NCBI RefSeq assembly: GCF_902806685.2
Contig: NC_048548.1
Location: 14,658,557-14,722,556 of the forward strand
DNA from: Maniola hyperantus
Lineage: Eukaryota; Arthropoda; Insecta; Lepidoptera; Nymphalidae
Direction: 5' to 3'
DNA: 64,000 bases
In this document: piece by piece, positions 11,226 through 23,600 of the stretch
Position numbering within the stretch: the first letter of the stretch is position 1
How the letters are laid out: every line of letters starts with the position of its first letter
Position numbers and translations under genes: made by a program
The notes under the pieces: model-generated
What the model was told of the DNA's origin: nothing
Database searches by the model: none
Seen by the model: the letters and a program-made list of their open reading frames with translations, nothing else

Positions 11226-13226
11226 TTAAGCGCGTAGCCTAAACTTCAACCAGTGGCCACCTTCCAGGCGAGGGTTGAACGACTCTGAGGAGAGCTTCGC
11301 AGGCAGACGGGTCTTCTCTGATGGCGACACCTCAATGTGCAGCAGGATATGGTACACCAGGAACTTCAGCTCGCAGAGCGCGAATCTTGAACCTTGTGAT
11401 ACAAACATATCAAGTTAGGTACTTATAAAGATTTTTTACTCCTGCCTGCTTCATTATCACAATTATCAACTGATAGACGTCCACAGCTGGACATAGATCT
11501 CTGGTACGGACTTCCACAGGCAACGGTTTTGCGCCGCCTGAATCCAGCGGCTCCCTGCGACTCGTTCGATGTCATCTGTCCACCTAGTGCGAGGTCTTCG
11601 AACGCTGCGCTTTCCGGTGCAAGGTCGCCATCCTAGAATCTTGTATGTATTGCACAAAAGCACAAACGTTGTCAAAGTACATGAATAACTAAAAAAGACA
11701 ACTTTTACAAAACAGTTGTTGGTAAAGATAGTAAATTACAAAGTACTGTTACCTATACAATTCCTAGGTCCAAGTCCAAACGGCATGTAGGCGATAGGGT
11801 TGATGAGGTGCTTGTTCTCATCGGAAAAGCGTTCAGGGTCGAACTTCTGGGGGTTCGGGAAGAACTGCGGGTCATGGTGGAAGCACCACGATGGGAAGGA
11901 CAAGACCTCTCCTTTGCGAATCTAGGAAAAAAATCAAAAAATTATATTTCTGCCTTCATTTTACACGATTGCCCAAATAAGGAGTGTAATGTTTTCAGAG
12001 TTCATGCAGGTATCTATGTATACCTAATGTATGTATGTGAGACTAGCTGACCCGCCCCGGCTTCGCTCGGGTGGAATTTAGAAAATCGGCGTGGGGGTAG
12101 AATTTTCAAAAATCCTGAAATATATTGTATTTTTTATTCTTAACTGGAAGCCTGTGTATATCAATTTTCATTGATGTACCTATCTTTAAAAATGATAGAC
12201 TTCGATACAAACTTCCATCGCCCATTTACCCCTCTTAGGGGTGGAATTTAGAAAAAACCTTTCTTAGTGGATACCTACTCTTTACAAAGAACACAGCCTC
12301 TAAATTTCATGTCTCTAGGATCAGTGGCTTAGGCTGTGCGTTGATATAATAATATAAGTCAGTCAGTCAGTCAGTCAGTCAGTCAGTCAGTCAGTCAGTC
12401 TGATTTGGATTTAATGGGGTATCGCTGGAATCCTTACATCATCCTGAGTGACACTGGCTATCATTTTTTTTTGATAAAGTCTCAATTTGGCAGCACAGTT
12501 GTGTTTTTTAATTTTTATCAATTATTTACCATCACCAGATCTATCCCGATTCTGAAAACATCACAAAAATATTCTACTTCTGAGAAAAATCATCCTGCCT
12601 TAAAATAAAAGCAAAGCTTAGCAATCAGCTATGCTAAAAAACTCGATGATAACTCAGAATTTGAACTCATTATCGAAGTCATCGTCGTTCTGTCAGCCAA
12701 TGGAGTCCACGGCAGAACATAGGACCTTTGTAAACGATTCTATACTTTTATTCTTTGTGCAACAATTATTTGCGACTGGATGGATGATACCTGACCATCC
12801 TATAGGCTATATCAACAGCGCGATATTAATAAGAAAGAAATGAAAATCTTACAATATAGTCCTTGGTAGATTTGCTATTAGGTTTTCCCAAGTTGTAGTC
12901 TTTGACGCAGATCCTGTCCAACGCCATAACTGGGGGCCAGAGCCTGAGGACTTCTGCAAAGAAAAAAATTACAATCAACACAACTTAGAGGAACTCTCTC
13001 TTTTGCCTCTTTTGCCTTTAATAAAAAACTTTATTATTATTACTAGCTGATGCCCGCGACTTCGTCCGCGTGGAATTAGGTTTTTTAAAAATCCCGTGGG
13101 AACTCTTTAATTTTCCGGGATAGAAAGTAGCCTATGCCCTTTCCCTGGATGCAAGTTATCGCTGTACCAAATTTCGTCAAAATCGGTTGAACGGATGGGT
13201 CGTGAAAGGCTAGCAGACAGACAGAC

Positions 13227-13257
<31 letters not shown>

Positions 13258-16200
13258 TGGACAGACAGACACACTTTCGCATTTATAATATTAGTATGGA
13301 TTATAGAAATACTTCACCATAACGTGTTTTTGAGTTTTTGGTAGTGCTAATTGTGGATTAGCAAACTACAAACAATTTTTTTCATTATTAAATACCTACA
13401 AAGCGTTTGCCTTAAATTGCCCCTTGCCTATCAGTTTTTTTTGGAATCTTCAAATCTCTTCACGATTTTTTTACCAAAATTTATTTATCTTTTCCTGCAA
13501 AATTTTAAAAGTAAAGTTGTATTAGGTACCTGAAACGACCATATCCAAGTACGTCATGCTCTGAATAGCATTAAAGCTGAGCTTGCCGTTGTGTTTCTCG
13601 TTATATTCCTTTATCTCCTCGTACAGGCAGTCCTGGACCTCTGGGTGGAGGGCCAGCTCGAGCAGGGCGAAGGACATCGCAGTTGAGATGGTCTCGAAGC
13701 CAGCCATGAAGAAAAGAAATGCCTGGGCGATGAGGTCGCTGTCAGACCAAACTGGGTAGCAATTAAGAAATATAACGTGAAAGCCATTACCATTATTGAA
13801 ATAAATGCATACACAGGGTGTAATTAGAATGCTAGCAAACCCTTAATGCTTTTGCTATACTAGCTAAACGCAGTCTAATAGGAACCATAAACTTGTAGTT
13901 TTAGTGATTAAGTATTTTTCAAATCCACAATGTATAGCGTACAAAACTTGGGTCAATGCTCCACCTGCGATGCAGCATTGATCCTGCGGCATCTATCTAC
14001 GCAATGTTCGTTGACCTCTAACGTCCTTCAGATGTTTGATACCCAGAATTTTGAAGAATGAAGAAGAATAGGAAAAGTACGCTACGCTAAATGGGAGAGG
14101 CAAAGATCCACGCCCTGAAAAAAAACTGCCTTCCTGACTGACTAACTCATTGCTTCGTGCAGTTCTGTTGATTCGCCAGCGGAATTATCGAAGAGTGGAG
14201 ACTGCGCAACATCTGCAGTGGAGTCGGGCATAGCAGATGCAATCCATGAGGGTTTCCCTCCTCCAAAAAAAATATTAGCTTTCACTTGTCTGCGATTGCG
14301 TTCTCTAATTTCTGAAATTCTAGTTTCGCTCCTAATTCCTGATCGATGATGACACTGTTTTCGTTTGTTTCAGAAGGACTTTGTCTATGATCATCAAATC
14401 GTTTTAGTTTCAGAGCTCAACTAATTTAGAAAGTAGGTATATTTTCTAATAGCACCCGATTTTTTTTTAAAGAATATTAGCTATGTTAAATGACTAATCC
14501 CTCCCCATCCCTTTCCTCTTTAACTAAGCGTCAAGCTTGTGCTAGGAGTAGGTACGACAATAGTGCAACGGGCGGGGTTTGAACCGTCGACCTTTCGGTT
14601 TTCAGTCCGCTCCTTTACCCGTTGAGCTATTGAGGCTCATATAATATTATGAATTAGGAAATGAACCTTAGATGTGGTTTAACCATAACCTGCTATGCTA
14701 TGCTATGCTACGGTAAACAAACACGGTATTGCAGAAAACAACTAGCCAATCGGGTAATCAAAATGAATGAATCTAACCTCGGTCAGTATTCTTCTTGCCC
14801 ACCGTAGATTCTTCAACGGTCGCGAAGCCAGCATCTTGGTCACCGTGACCATTTTCTGTACTCACCTTATCATCGTGAGTAAGTTGACCTGCGTGAAAGA
14901 AATATGTACAATTAATAATAGACAATCCAGTTGGGTAGGTCCAATTTCGAGAAAGAGGTCAACCGCCGAATCCAACTGGGTTGGGCAGCGTTCAGGAAGC
15001 TTCGAGATGTCTTCTTGTCCAAAATTCCTCAGTGCTTGAAGACCAAAGTCTTCGAACAGTGCGTGTTGCCAGTGATGACATATGGATCCGAGACATGGTC
15101 GCTAACTATGGGCGTCATAAGAAAGCTCAGAGTCACTCAGCGGGCGATGGAGAGAGATATGCTTGGAGTTTCTCTACGTGATCAATGAGGAAATGAGGAG
15201 ATCCGTAGGAGAATAATTAGAGTAACCGATATAACTCAAGGGGTTGTGAAGCTGAAGTGGTAATGGACACAGTTCGAAAACCGACAGACTGGGGTTCCAA
15301 GGTATTAGACTGGTGATCTCGCAATGAAACGGGCAGCGTTGGAAAATCCCGCACTAGGGGGGCCAACGGCATCAATGAGTTGCAGAGAGGCGCTGGATTC
15401 AGGTGGTATTTAAAGACGGAGGCGTGAGGAAGTTCCTACAAGAGACCTATATACAGAACAGTGGGTCTACAGTTTTTTTTTAATTTATTAGAAGGGTTTT
15501 GGCCATGTTACACACATCTGTCAAAATTAAAGTCAGTAATGATACCAATACCTCCTCAATTTATATTTCATAGAAGTTGGAAGTGGGTTTCAATACCTTT
15601 TTTGACTTCCATGAGAAGATGGATCATGTCTGGTCTGATGATGTTCCTCGCTTCTCGGTCCTTCATCGTGCTCATCACCAGGTCGACGAAGAAGTCTGTG
15701 GTTTGGTTCGTGTACAGTTGTAGTTTCAATATCTGGAAAGACAGAAAGGTTCTTATGGTAGGAGAGCCCAAGAGGGGATTTTGGGATTTACTCGAGCGTG
15801 TCAGATTAAGACAAGGTCGGTTAATTAGATGCAGAAAAGTGTGCATTTCATTGATCTGACAATTTGAGCGTGACATAAGAAAATGGGAGAGTTACAATCG
15901 TCAGTTTTTTTAACAGGAGCTAGTTTTTTTACGAGTGGCAGCGGCCATGTTTTGCAATTTAATTCATACTTGTGCTTCAAATGAGGGGTTTGATTCGTTT
16001 TGATCTTGCGACTTCTGCTGCGACTACCGGTCTTGATACTGTCTCCCTATTTGTAATTATATTGGATTTATAATGGAAAACACTCACGATAATAAAAAGG
16101 TACCAGAAGTGGATTTAAAGTCAGACAGAAAGGCAGGGCATTTGAATGTCCTCTCTTGTTAAAGGCTTATCAAGAGGTTTACTCTTTATACTAACCTAAC

Positions 16201-19200
16201 TACAATATTACATGATTAGGGCACAATAATTACTATTACAACCACTCAATCAAAATGGCGACCTAAACCACCCGTGTTTATACAATCCACTCAAGATGTT
16301 GACGAAACAGATCACGTGACTTCTGTCAGAGTAATTTATTATAAGTGCGATAACAATAAAATTAAACGCTAAAACAAAGTTACCTTTGTTAAAACTGCTG
16401 GACAGATAGAAATAGCAAAGAAGATCAGTATCTGCTTGAAACTGGATGCAGCAGCCGTCTTGCACATCTCGAAGAACTGGTTGTTCTCGTCGCTGTGGGA
16501 GTCCACCTTCAGACCGAAGGCGCAGGACGCGATCACGTCGTTCGCGTAGCGCGTCGTCAGATCCTTGCAGTCCACGTCTATGGCGCCGTCTATGGGAATA
16601 CAACCTCTTGAAGATTAAGATTAAGATAGAATAAGATATAAGATTATACTAGAACCCTTCTAGAACCTAAATTGGCATCAGTTAAATTATCTATCACTGC
16701 AACAACATCACCGCTAGCTAATATTTGTTCTTGTTTAAGAATTCAAGTGTTGTTATTTATATTATTCCGATATGAGTATTATCACGCTTGTTAATAATTA
16801 GCAGAGTATAAAAGTATGAATTACCTAACAATGTTTTTTACAAAAACATCCATGTCAAACAAACAAAAACCAAAGAAATGTTTTATCAAAAGAATAATAA
16901 AACAAATCAGCAAAAAATTTAAAATCATCACTACAAAATCATCTAAATGCGCACCGGAAATAAAAACCGATATCCAAAAGTTCATTACAGACAAGACTAG
17001 TGCGCGAAGCGATTGAAATTCGCAAACACCAGAATTTCAATCGTGAAGACGGTTTTAAACTAGCAAGCTTGTGGAAACCAATGTAGTAGAATTATGCAAA
17101 TGAAGATAGCATCGTAGATTTTGCCGGACAGCTCGTGAAGTTCCAGCGAAAAGTATAAGAAAGAGGGTAGTTCGCTACTATGCCCATGATAGCTCGAACT
17201 TCATCTCTCGCAGCACCGCAGTCGTTACCATGAACCGTGCAATTGGGGTGAATAATTTCGACATATAAAAATTTCAAATTAATCAGGGTATGTACCCGTT
17301 ATCTATATTAAAGTATTGAGTATACTTAGTTGTACCTATCCGTTGCAATTTCAGGAACTTACTCTCAGACTCCTTGATCTTCTTTTTAAGCGCGCGAATC
17401 ATCTGCTCTCCGACTTCCTCCATGAAGGGAACCATCAGTTTTATCTTTGAGCTGGTGAACGCTGGGCTCAAAGTTGATCGCATGTTTTTCCATTCCTGCC
17501 CTTCAAACAAAAAGTTTTGAATAAATTGAAATATACTCATCTAGAACGGCTAATGCTTATGAGTATGGTTTTCTTCTTAGATTTTCTTATAAGATAGCCG
17601 ATAACCGCAAACACTTCTTCTTCACACCTTTTATCGAGGTAAAAATGATTTGGAAAAAATTAGAATCTGATCGACTATCCTGAAACATGATATTGGGTGA
17701 TTTGAGAATCAGGTAGCAAATTTTTAAAAGATGGCATTGTTGAATAGACATGTTTGTTGAAAATAATCAAATCCACTTTAAATTCAGAATACATTGAAGC
17801 AAATGTTTGGTCACAACCTGACTTGCTTTTCTTGTTTCCATTATAAAATTGTTTTAAAAGTTCACCTTTCAAAGAGAGTAGATTTCTTGCAATGAGCGGA
17901 TCATCAGTAAAAGGACGATGGTCGAGGAAGTACTCAAAGTCCTTTATCGTAATCTTCTTCACCAAGTCTATGTCACAAATCAGTAAGATTGGTCTCATGA
18001 ACTCGTAACGGCCGACGAATCTTTAAGAAAATAGAAATAGTAGAAATAGACAAAAAAAAAATTTCAATGAAACTATTACAATAAAACTTAAAGCTAGCCT
18101 TAATTACTTAATAATACAAATCATGCCCGCATGAAATAGTGCCAAGATACTGGCTGCATTACCGCGCTGGACAGCCAGGTTGATCCGTTGCGCAAAAAAT
18201 GAGCAAGCCCTTCTGTCACCAGATGAGGCTATTAATCGCGAGGAACAAAAATGTAACTCTCGATAAGAGAGGCATACTTGCTCCGCTTGCCGTTTTCAGC
18301 TGTTTTTGCTGCGGCTCCCGGTCTTGATGCTGTCTCCCTGATATGACACGGGGCCAATGTGTGTTGCGTCCCACATTAGACGTCATATAAGTATAGACGC
18401 TTCTATATGATACAGTGTCTGTATAACTATACTATTACTACTACCACTCGAAACTGCATTTAAGTGCTAACTTATCTATATCTATACTCTATACTATTAT
18501 ATAAAGAGGCAATGTCGTTAAGTTTGTTTGTAGGGGGTAATCTTTGGAACTACTGAACCGATTTTAAAAATTCTTTCACCTGTAGAAAGCTACATTATTC
18601 CTGAGTGACATAGGCTATACGGGATCTTTAAAACCCTAAATCTACGCGGGCGAAGCCGCGGGGATCAGCTAATCATCAAATAAAAAGAATCTTGTAAACA
18701 AGCTCTAAATTGCTATTGCATTTTGTATTTGGCGCCTTTTGGAGTGGAGGTCGCGTTGCGAGGCGGCCATGTTGAGTCGATTGTATAAGTACGGGTGGTT
18801 GGTGGTTTTTGAACTAGTCTCGATCTGACTCGAGACTCGACCGACTATTAAAATATGCTTTTTGTGTTTAAGTCGCCGTTTTGATTGAGTGGTCACAATA
18901 GCAATTGGGCCCTAATAAAGTTAATACTGTATTGGGTTATTATAAAAGGTTAAAATCTCGATAAGCCTATTCCCGTCGTGATGAAAATATTTTAAATTCA
19001 CTTCTGGTATTATTTTTATAATGTTATTTTATTCTTGAGTGAATTCGGGGAATGAAACCAAGACTTAATAGCGTTTCTATACAATAAAATTACAGAAACA
19101 ACATTTAAAGCCTTTATTTACGGTTTTAACAAATCTTTTCTAATTATAAACACAAAAAATACCTTAAAAATACAGACAAAACTTCAGATTCAATTGTCAC

Positions 19201-19570
19201 AACTGTCAGTAGTGACATTTGATAAGTGATAAGCTAAGTCCACAGACTTCAGGATATGTCTTTTATGCACCAAAGACAAAGTAATAAATTAAAGAAAAGC
19301 ACTGAATAGATGTCCATGGGTAAAGTGGTGTTCATTACATGTTTATAAAATATAACTCAAATTGACGTACCGTTCTTCTGGAAAAGTATCATAATGCCTG
19401 TCCAGGTCACCACTAAAGGTATCCATTCGCAGAATATGCCATGCCATGTTTCCGAAGAACGGGATTGGTGTGAAATTCTTCACCCCATATTCACTGAAGC
19501 GGAAGTAGATTTGTCGGAAGTATAATAGTACTGCCGCTATGAATACCACCACCCATATCAAGAGAATCAT
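11226..19570 (-). CDS. CYP9A: Gene B: CYP9A-like cytochrome P450, complete, 10 coding exons
   Basis: Complete 534-residue P450. Exons: 19371-19570, 17866-18020, 17363-17500, 16384-16589, 15597-15732, 14778-14888, 13530-13751, 12853-12953, 11753-11921, 11226-11392 (TAA at 11226-11228); total 1605 bases with phase kept at every junction. Motifs in order: N-terminal anchor MILLIWVVVFIAAVLLYF, helix C EWKNMR, I-helix AGFETIS, K-helix EVLR (Glu codon split between exons 7 and 8), PERF motif DPERF, and heme-binding FGLGPRNCIG with the Cys ligand at the end of exon 9. Exon 2 is 155 rather than 164 bp: three codons are missing just before helix C, in the substrate-recognition region SRS1. Closest in the window to gene A. 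ER-bound, reductase-dependent; substrate unknown. The 5'UTR intron holds a whole Gypsy element. Confidence 0.93.
11466..11675 (-). mobile_element. RTE-type LINE 3' fragment
   Basis: GWRPCTGKRSVRRPRTRWTD and GSRWIQAAQNRCLWKSVPE on the minus strand. Fills much of intron 9 of gene B. Confidence 0.7.
12043..12401 (-). mobile_element. Helitron-like repeat, type 4, with (GTCA)n
   Basis: CTAGCTGACCCGCCCCGGCT start with hairpin, and a GTCA microsatellite at 12358-12401. In intron 8 of gene B. Confidence 0.6.
13043..13300 (-). mobile_element. Helitron-like repeat, type 1, full length
   Basis: CTAGCTGATGCCCGCGACTT at the left and AATATTAGTATGGA at the right, with a (CAGA)n run at 13214-13271. In intron 7 of gene B. 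Confidence 0.7.
13812..14050. mobile_element. MITE family M1, right end diverged
   Basis: CACAGGGTGTAATTAGAATG start, TTTTAGTGATTAAGTATTTT body, and GTTCGTTGACCTCTAACGTC near the end. In intron 6 of gene B. Confidence 0.6.
14463..14640 (-). mobile_element. tRNA-Phe-related SINE, family c
   Basis: The minus strand begins like tRNA-Phe: AATAGCTCAACGGGTAAAGG, anticodon loop CTGAAAA, and B box GGTTCAAACC, then a non-tRNA body ending TAATATTCTTTAAAAAAA. The acceptor stem ends do not pair, so it is a SINE and not a tRNA gene. In intron 6 of gene B. Confidence 0.75.
14931..15474 (+). mobile_element. RTE-type LINE 3' fragment
   Basis: Encodes the decayed C-terminus of an RTE-clade reverse transcriptase: FRKLRDVFLSKIPQCLKTK, FEQCVLPVMTYGSETW, VTQRAMERDMLGVSLRDQ, then frameshifted to the end. 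In intron 5 of gene B. Confidence 0.75.
15733..16383. other. Gene B intron 4
   Basis: Contains 15927-16010, shared with 1318-1400, and 16225-16310, an inverted match to 18840-18915 (CACTCAATCAAAATGGCGAC). No gene. Confidence 0.45.
16590..17362. other. Gene B intron 3
   Basis: Homologous stretch to gene A intron 3 (16905-16985). A minus-strand ORF of 61 residues at 17092-17277 has no recognisable domain. No mobile element seen. Confidence 0.4.
18124..18396. repeat. Interspersed repeat R9 (GCGCTGGACAGCCAGG)
   Basis: Shares GCGCTGGACAGCCAGG, ACCAGATGAGGCTATTAATC, GATAAGAGAGGCATACTTG and CGGTCTTGATGCTGTCTCC with 43370-43700, 53110-53240, 55530-55850 and 56640-56875. No coding domain recognised. 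In intron 1 of gene B. Confidence 0.55.
18484..18672 (+). mobile_element. Helitron-like repeat, type 5
   Basis: TATAAAGAGGCAATGTCGTT to GGGCGAAGCCGCGGGGATCA. Relatives at 10610-10735 (+) and 42484-42715 (-). In intron 1 of gene B. Confidence 0.55.
18673..19370. other. Gene B intron 1, right part
   Basis: 18705-18915 is a probable MITE (ends AATTGCTATTGCA and CACAATAGCAATT). 18920-19370 is AT-rich without recognisable features. Confidence 0.4.
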
Positions 19571-19753
19571 TTTCTGTAAGAAATACAAAATGGGGGGTGT
19601 AATAAAAATGGTGATGCTCTACATTTTCAATCGTGAAATCTTTTACCGACTGCTAAGTACTTTAAAAAATACCAATATGGACGGTTTATATTTTATAAGT
19701 CAGATTATAGTAAGTAAGTATACAACATAAACATAAACATGCATACGTACGTA

Positions 19754-20030
19754 AGTAATGTTTAGGCTCGCAGGAGGTGGATGGAAGAAAACTAGTCGGC
19801 GATAATATCCTTATAATAATTATATTCAAAGTTACATTTAAATGAAAAGACTAAAAACTAGTGCTTATCTCTAAGGATGAGAATATTCTAACTTAATATT
19901 ACGATTCCCACATCGCGCGGGTTCTGGTATTACGCCGCGTCAGCTATACGGGTCGTGTTCGTACGTGGGAATGGGAATGCATGTTGCGCTGGTTCACTAT
20001 GTATCAGCCGCTGGCTTCGCCTGCGTAACA
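19754..20030 (-). repeat. 3' LTR of Gypsy element 1
   Basis: Second copy of the 277-bp LTR, with a polypurine tract (plus strand CCTCCCCC at 20031-20038) against its inner edge. About 180 bp separate it from the splice acceptor of gene B exon 1, so read-out or polyadenylation here could affect the P450 transcript. Confidence 0.9.
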
Positions 20031-20698
20031 CCTCCCCCATCAGATCGGCGCATATGGAACACCTTGGCTGTGAATTGCGCCGAAAGGTCATCGGATGAAG
20101 AACTCAGAATTTTGGTTATGTTTCTTAACTGCAAGGTCTTCGTGCGATGTATTTTCTGATAAACTGTAATGATCATATTCAGTCTGCAGGTCCCAATTAA
20201 TATGGCGAATGGTAATGATTGTGTGATAAATAACTCCATGGTCCGTACTTGGAGGTAGAGTGATAGGCGTTTGAGATGAAACCTTTGCACTTGCATCATG
20301 TAGGTGATCCAGTTTTGTGGACTTAAATTATTCATAATGGATGGTCTTGAGTCAAAGGATTCTTCTTTAGGTAAAACTATAACTTGGATGGCTATGTCTT
20401 CTTCTATTCTGGGTAAGTGTAAATCTATAAGCTTCGTATATCGGCATATTATAATATAGATAACCTTTGCTGGTCTTCGGGCATTCAGCCTCTATGTACC
20501 TGTATTCGTTCAAGCAAGGAATGGATAATAAGTGACAAGGATATCATGATGCGTATGTGGTAATGGGAAATTAATACATAATATACTTAGGTTAAACTAA
20601 CAGGAAATTTTTAAACTATGAAAAACAAAATGATATCATTTCTTACATAATACTAACCTAACACTATAATATCCTAACACTATAATATCCTAACTCTA
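20031..20698 (-). other. Gypsy element 1 tail between pol and 3' LTR
   Basis: 668 bp of internal sequence. A minus-strand ORF of 112 residues (19997-20335) crosses into the LTR and has no recognisable domain. I see no envelope-type signal peptide or membrane segment. Confidence 0.5.
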
Positions 20699-23600
20699 TC
20701 ATGTTGGATCATTACCACTGGCTGCAGAAGTAGATTGATTATAAGGAGGATCCTGCAACAATTGGGCAGTGTTAGGAACTCTCTTTAGTCTTGACTTCGC
20801 GATTGGGCCTCGTTTTCTTCTAGTGTAGATGTGGATTGGGAGATTTGCCACAACTACATCCTGAGTATAGCGGGGAGCTGCCTTTTGACGAGAGGCAACA
20901 GGGTTTCTAACAAAAACTTGTTGTTCTGGGGAATAATTTGCTTCGGGCTCTCTAGTTCTATTACGACTATTAGTTAAATCTCTGCGTAGACTACTACAGG
21001 ATTCGTGGATAAGGTTATATGTAATTTTCATTCTATTTTTATGATCCTGTATGTACTGCTGTAAGACATGTGTCGTGAGGTCTATGTCGAGTGGGTCGCG
21101 TGGGTCAAAATGTCCAGTTACTATTTCGATTGGTCTGCATTTTGTGAAACTATGAATACTGCTATTGTAGGCTAGAAGAGCATAAGGTATCAGGTTCCTT
21201 ACTGATTCATCCTTTTGACTGATTCTAAAGATACGAAGGTGTTCTAAGAGTGTTAAGTGAAATCTTTCAACGATACCATTTTCGTTAGGAGTATGTGGTG
21301 CGACCTTATGATGCTGGATTTTATGAAGTTTGAAGAACTCAGATATAAGTTGATTGTTAAATTCCGGACCGTTGTCAGTAACTACAGTTAAAGGATTTCC
21401 ATGATGCGTACTAAATTTAAGTAATGCTTGAACTACACTGACTGCCGTGCTGTCTCCTAAGAAATATGCTTGAGCATATTTGGAGAAAGAGTCGACTATT
21501 GTCAGAAACTTACAGCTTTCTACACTTAAGAGGTCTAAGTGCACAAGCTCAAAAGGTTTACTGGGTGGTGGAACTACTTGAAATTGCTGTCGGATTGGAT
21601 TACGGTCATACTTAGCCTGTCCGCATACTGCACAGTCGTTAATAAATTTTGAAATATGCTCTCGCATTTTAGGCCAGTAAAATTTTCGAGATAAAGCAAG
21701 AAAGCATTCATTGATACCGCGGTGGTTTGTCTTGCCATCATGGTACTTATCTATAATTTGTTGCTGCCTTAAATATTCTCGAACATTTTCTACTTCTGTT
21801 TTAACTAAATTGAGTATCATTGACGAATTTTTAAAGGTTTTCTGTATTATTGGAATTATCTTATACATAGCCAATGGTGGATTGATTAATAAACCAGTTT
21901 TAATTTTAGGTTGAACAAATTCTTTAATAGCATTGATGACATCTTCTTCTAAATTAGACTCAGATAATTGAACAGTCGTACGCTTATGGTTTTCATAGGG
22001 GTTTGTAGTGACTGGTTTGGTTTTAATATCACCTACAACGTTAAAAACGATTTGCCTAGTAAATTTATTCAACGGATGTTCTGAAATCGGGATTTCCAAG
22101 ATGGGGCTTTCGTCATCAGTATGGACAGTTGCTGTTCTAGAACCATCTTCAGCCTCCGGAGCTGAGAGAGTTCCAGAGTCATCTAAAGAGGGAGCTCCGT
22201 CCGATAGATTCACAGCAACCGAACTTAGCTCTTCCACATGAACTTCAATGCGCGATAACGCGTCCGCGTTGGTATTAGACTTTCCTTGCTTATACAACAC
22301 CGTAAAATCGAACTCGCTGAGTTTTAAACGCCATCTTGTAAGTCTCGAATTAGGTTCCTTAAGACTCATTACCCACTGCAGGGGCTTATGATCTGTAATA
22401 ATTTTAAATTTACGTCCAAAAAGGTAAGGCCTGAAATACTTGGTGGCCCAGACGATTGCTAAGAGTTCTTTTTCTATCGTACTATAGTTCAATTCGCTAG
22501 AATTAAGAGTTCTAGATGCATATGCGATCGGTTTATCAGACCCTACTGGGCCCTGTGATAAAACGGCACCTACTGCGACATTAGAAGCATCAGTTGTTAG
22601 CAAAAATTCTTTAGTAAAATCCGGATACTGTAAAATGGGATCATTGGTAAGCAGTTGCTTACAGTGCTCGAAACACCTTATGTATTCATCATCGATTATT
22701 ATTTTAGAATTTTTCTTCAGGCATTGAGTAAGGGGCTTTGTTAGACGTGCAAAATCAGGGATGAATTTTCTGTAATATCCTAGCAATCCGAGAAAACGTT
22801 TGATCTGTGTCGTAGTCTTTGGTAATGGATATTTACTTATGGCTGCTATTTTATTGGGGTTTGGTTTTACACCATCTTTAGAAATTATGTGACCTAAAAA
22901 TTCGGTTTCTAACTTCAAGAATTCAGACTTATCCATCTGTATCTTGAAGTTTGACTCACGCAATCTCTGAAATATCTTTTCCAAATTAACTATGTGCTCT
23001 TGAAGACTTGTGCTAAAGCAAATTATGTCATCAAGATATACTAGACAAACTTTGTTCTGTAGATCTTTGAGAACATTATCCATGACTCGCTGAAAAGTCG
23101 ATGGAGCATTTTTCAACCCCATGGGCATCCTTAAAAACTCATAGTGCCCATTCTCTACATTAAATGCAGTCTTGTGAATATCAGCGGGGTCCATTTCAAC
23201 CTGGTAAAAGCCACTAGCTAAATCTAAGGTAGTGAAGTAATGACACTTCCCTAATTTGTCTAGCACATCGGTGATGTTGGGAATAGGGTACTTATCATCA
23301 ATCGTTTTCTCGTTTACTTTTCTGAAGTCCACGACAAGACGCCATTTACGACGACCAGAAGCATCTGCCTTTTTGGGAACCACCCAAATAGGAGAGCTCC
23401 AGGCGGAGTCAGAAGGTCTTATAATATTTTGTTCAAGCATTTTACTGATTTGATCTCTGATTTCTTGTCGGTGGACATAAGGATATCTGTAACTTTTTGT
23501 ATGTACAGGAATTTCATCGCTGGTCTTAATTTTATGTTTAATCTTATTATTGAACGTTAAAGGTTCACCTTCAAGATAGAACACGTCGGCATACTTTGCA

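Noticed and set aside
14568..14640. tRNA-Phe gene on the minus strand
   Set aside because: The anticodon loop and B box look right, but the acceptor ends do not pair and the sequence continues into a SINE body with an A-rich tail.
19571..19588. Protein start five codons upstream (MYFLQK...)
   Set aside because: That codon is TTG; a splice acceptor (TTACAG) lies between it and the ATG, and the same holds in gene A.
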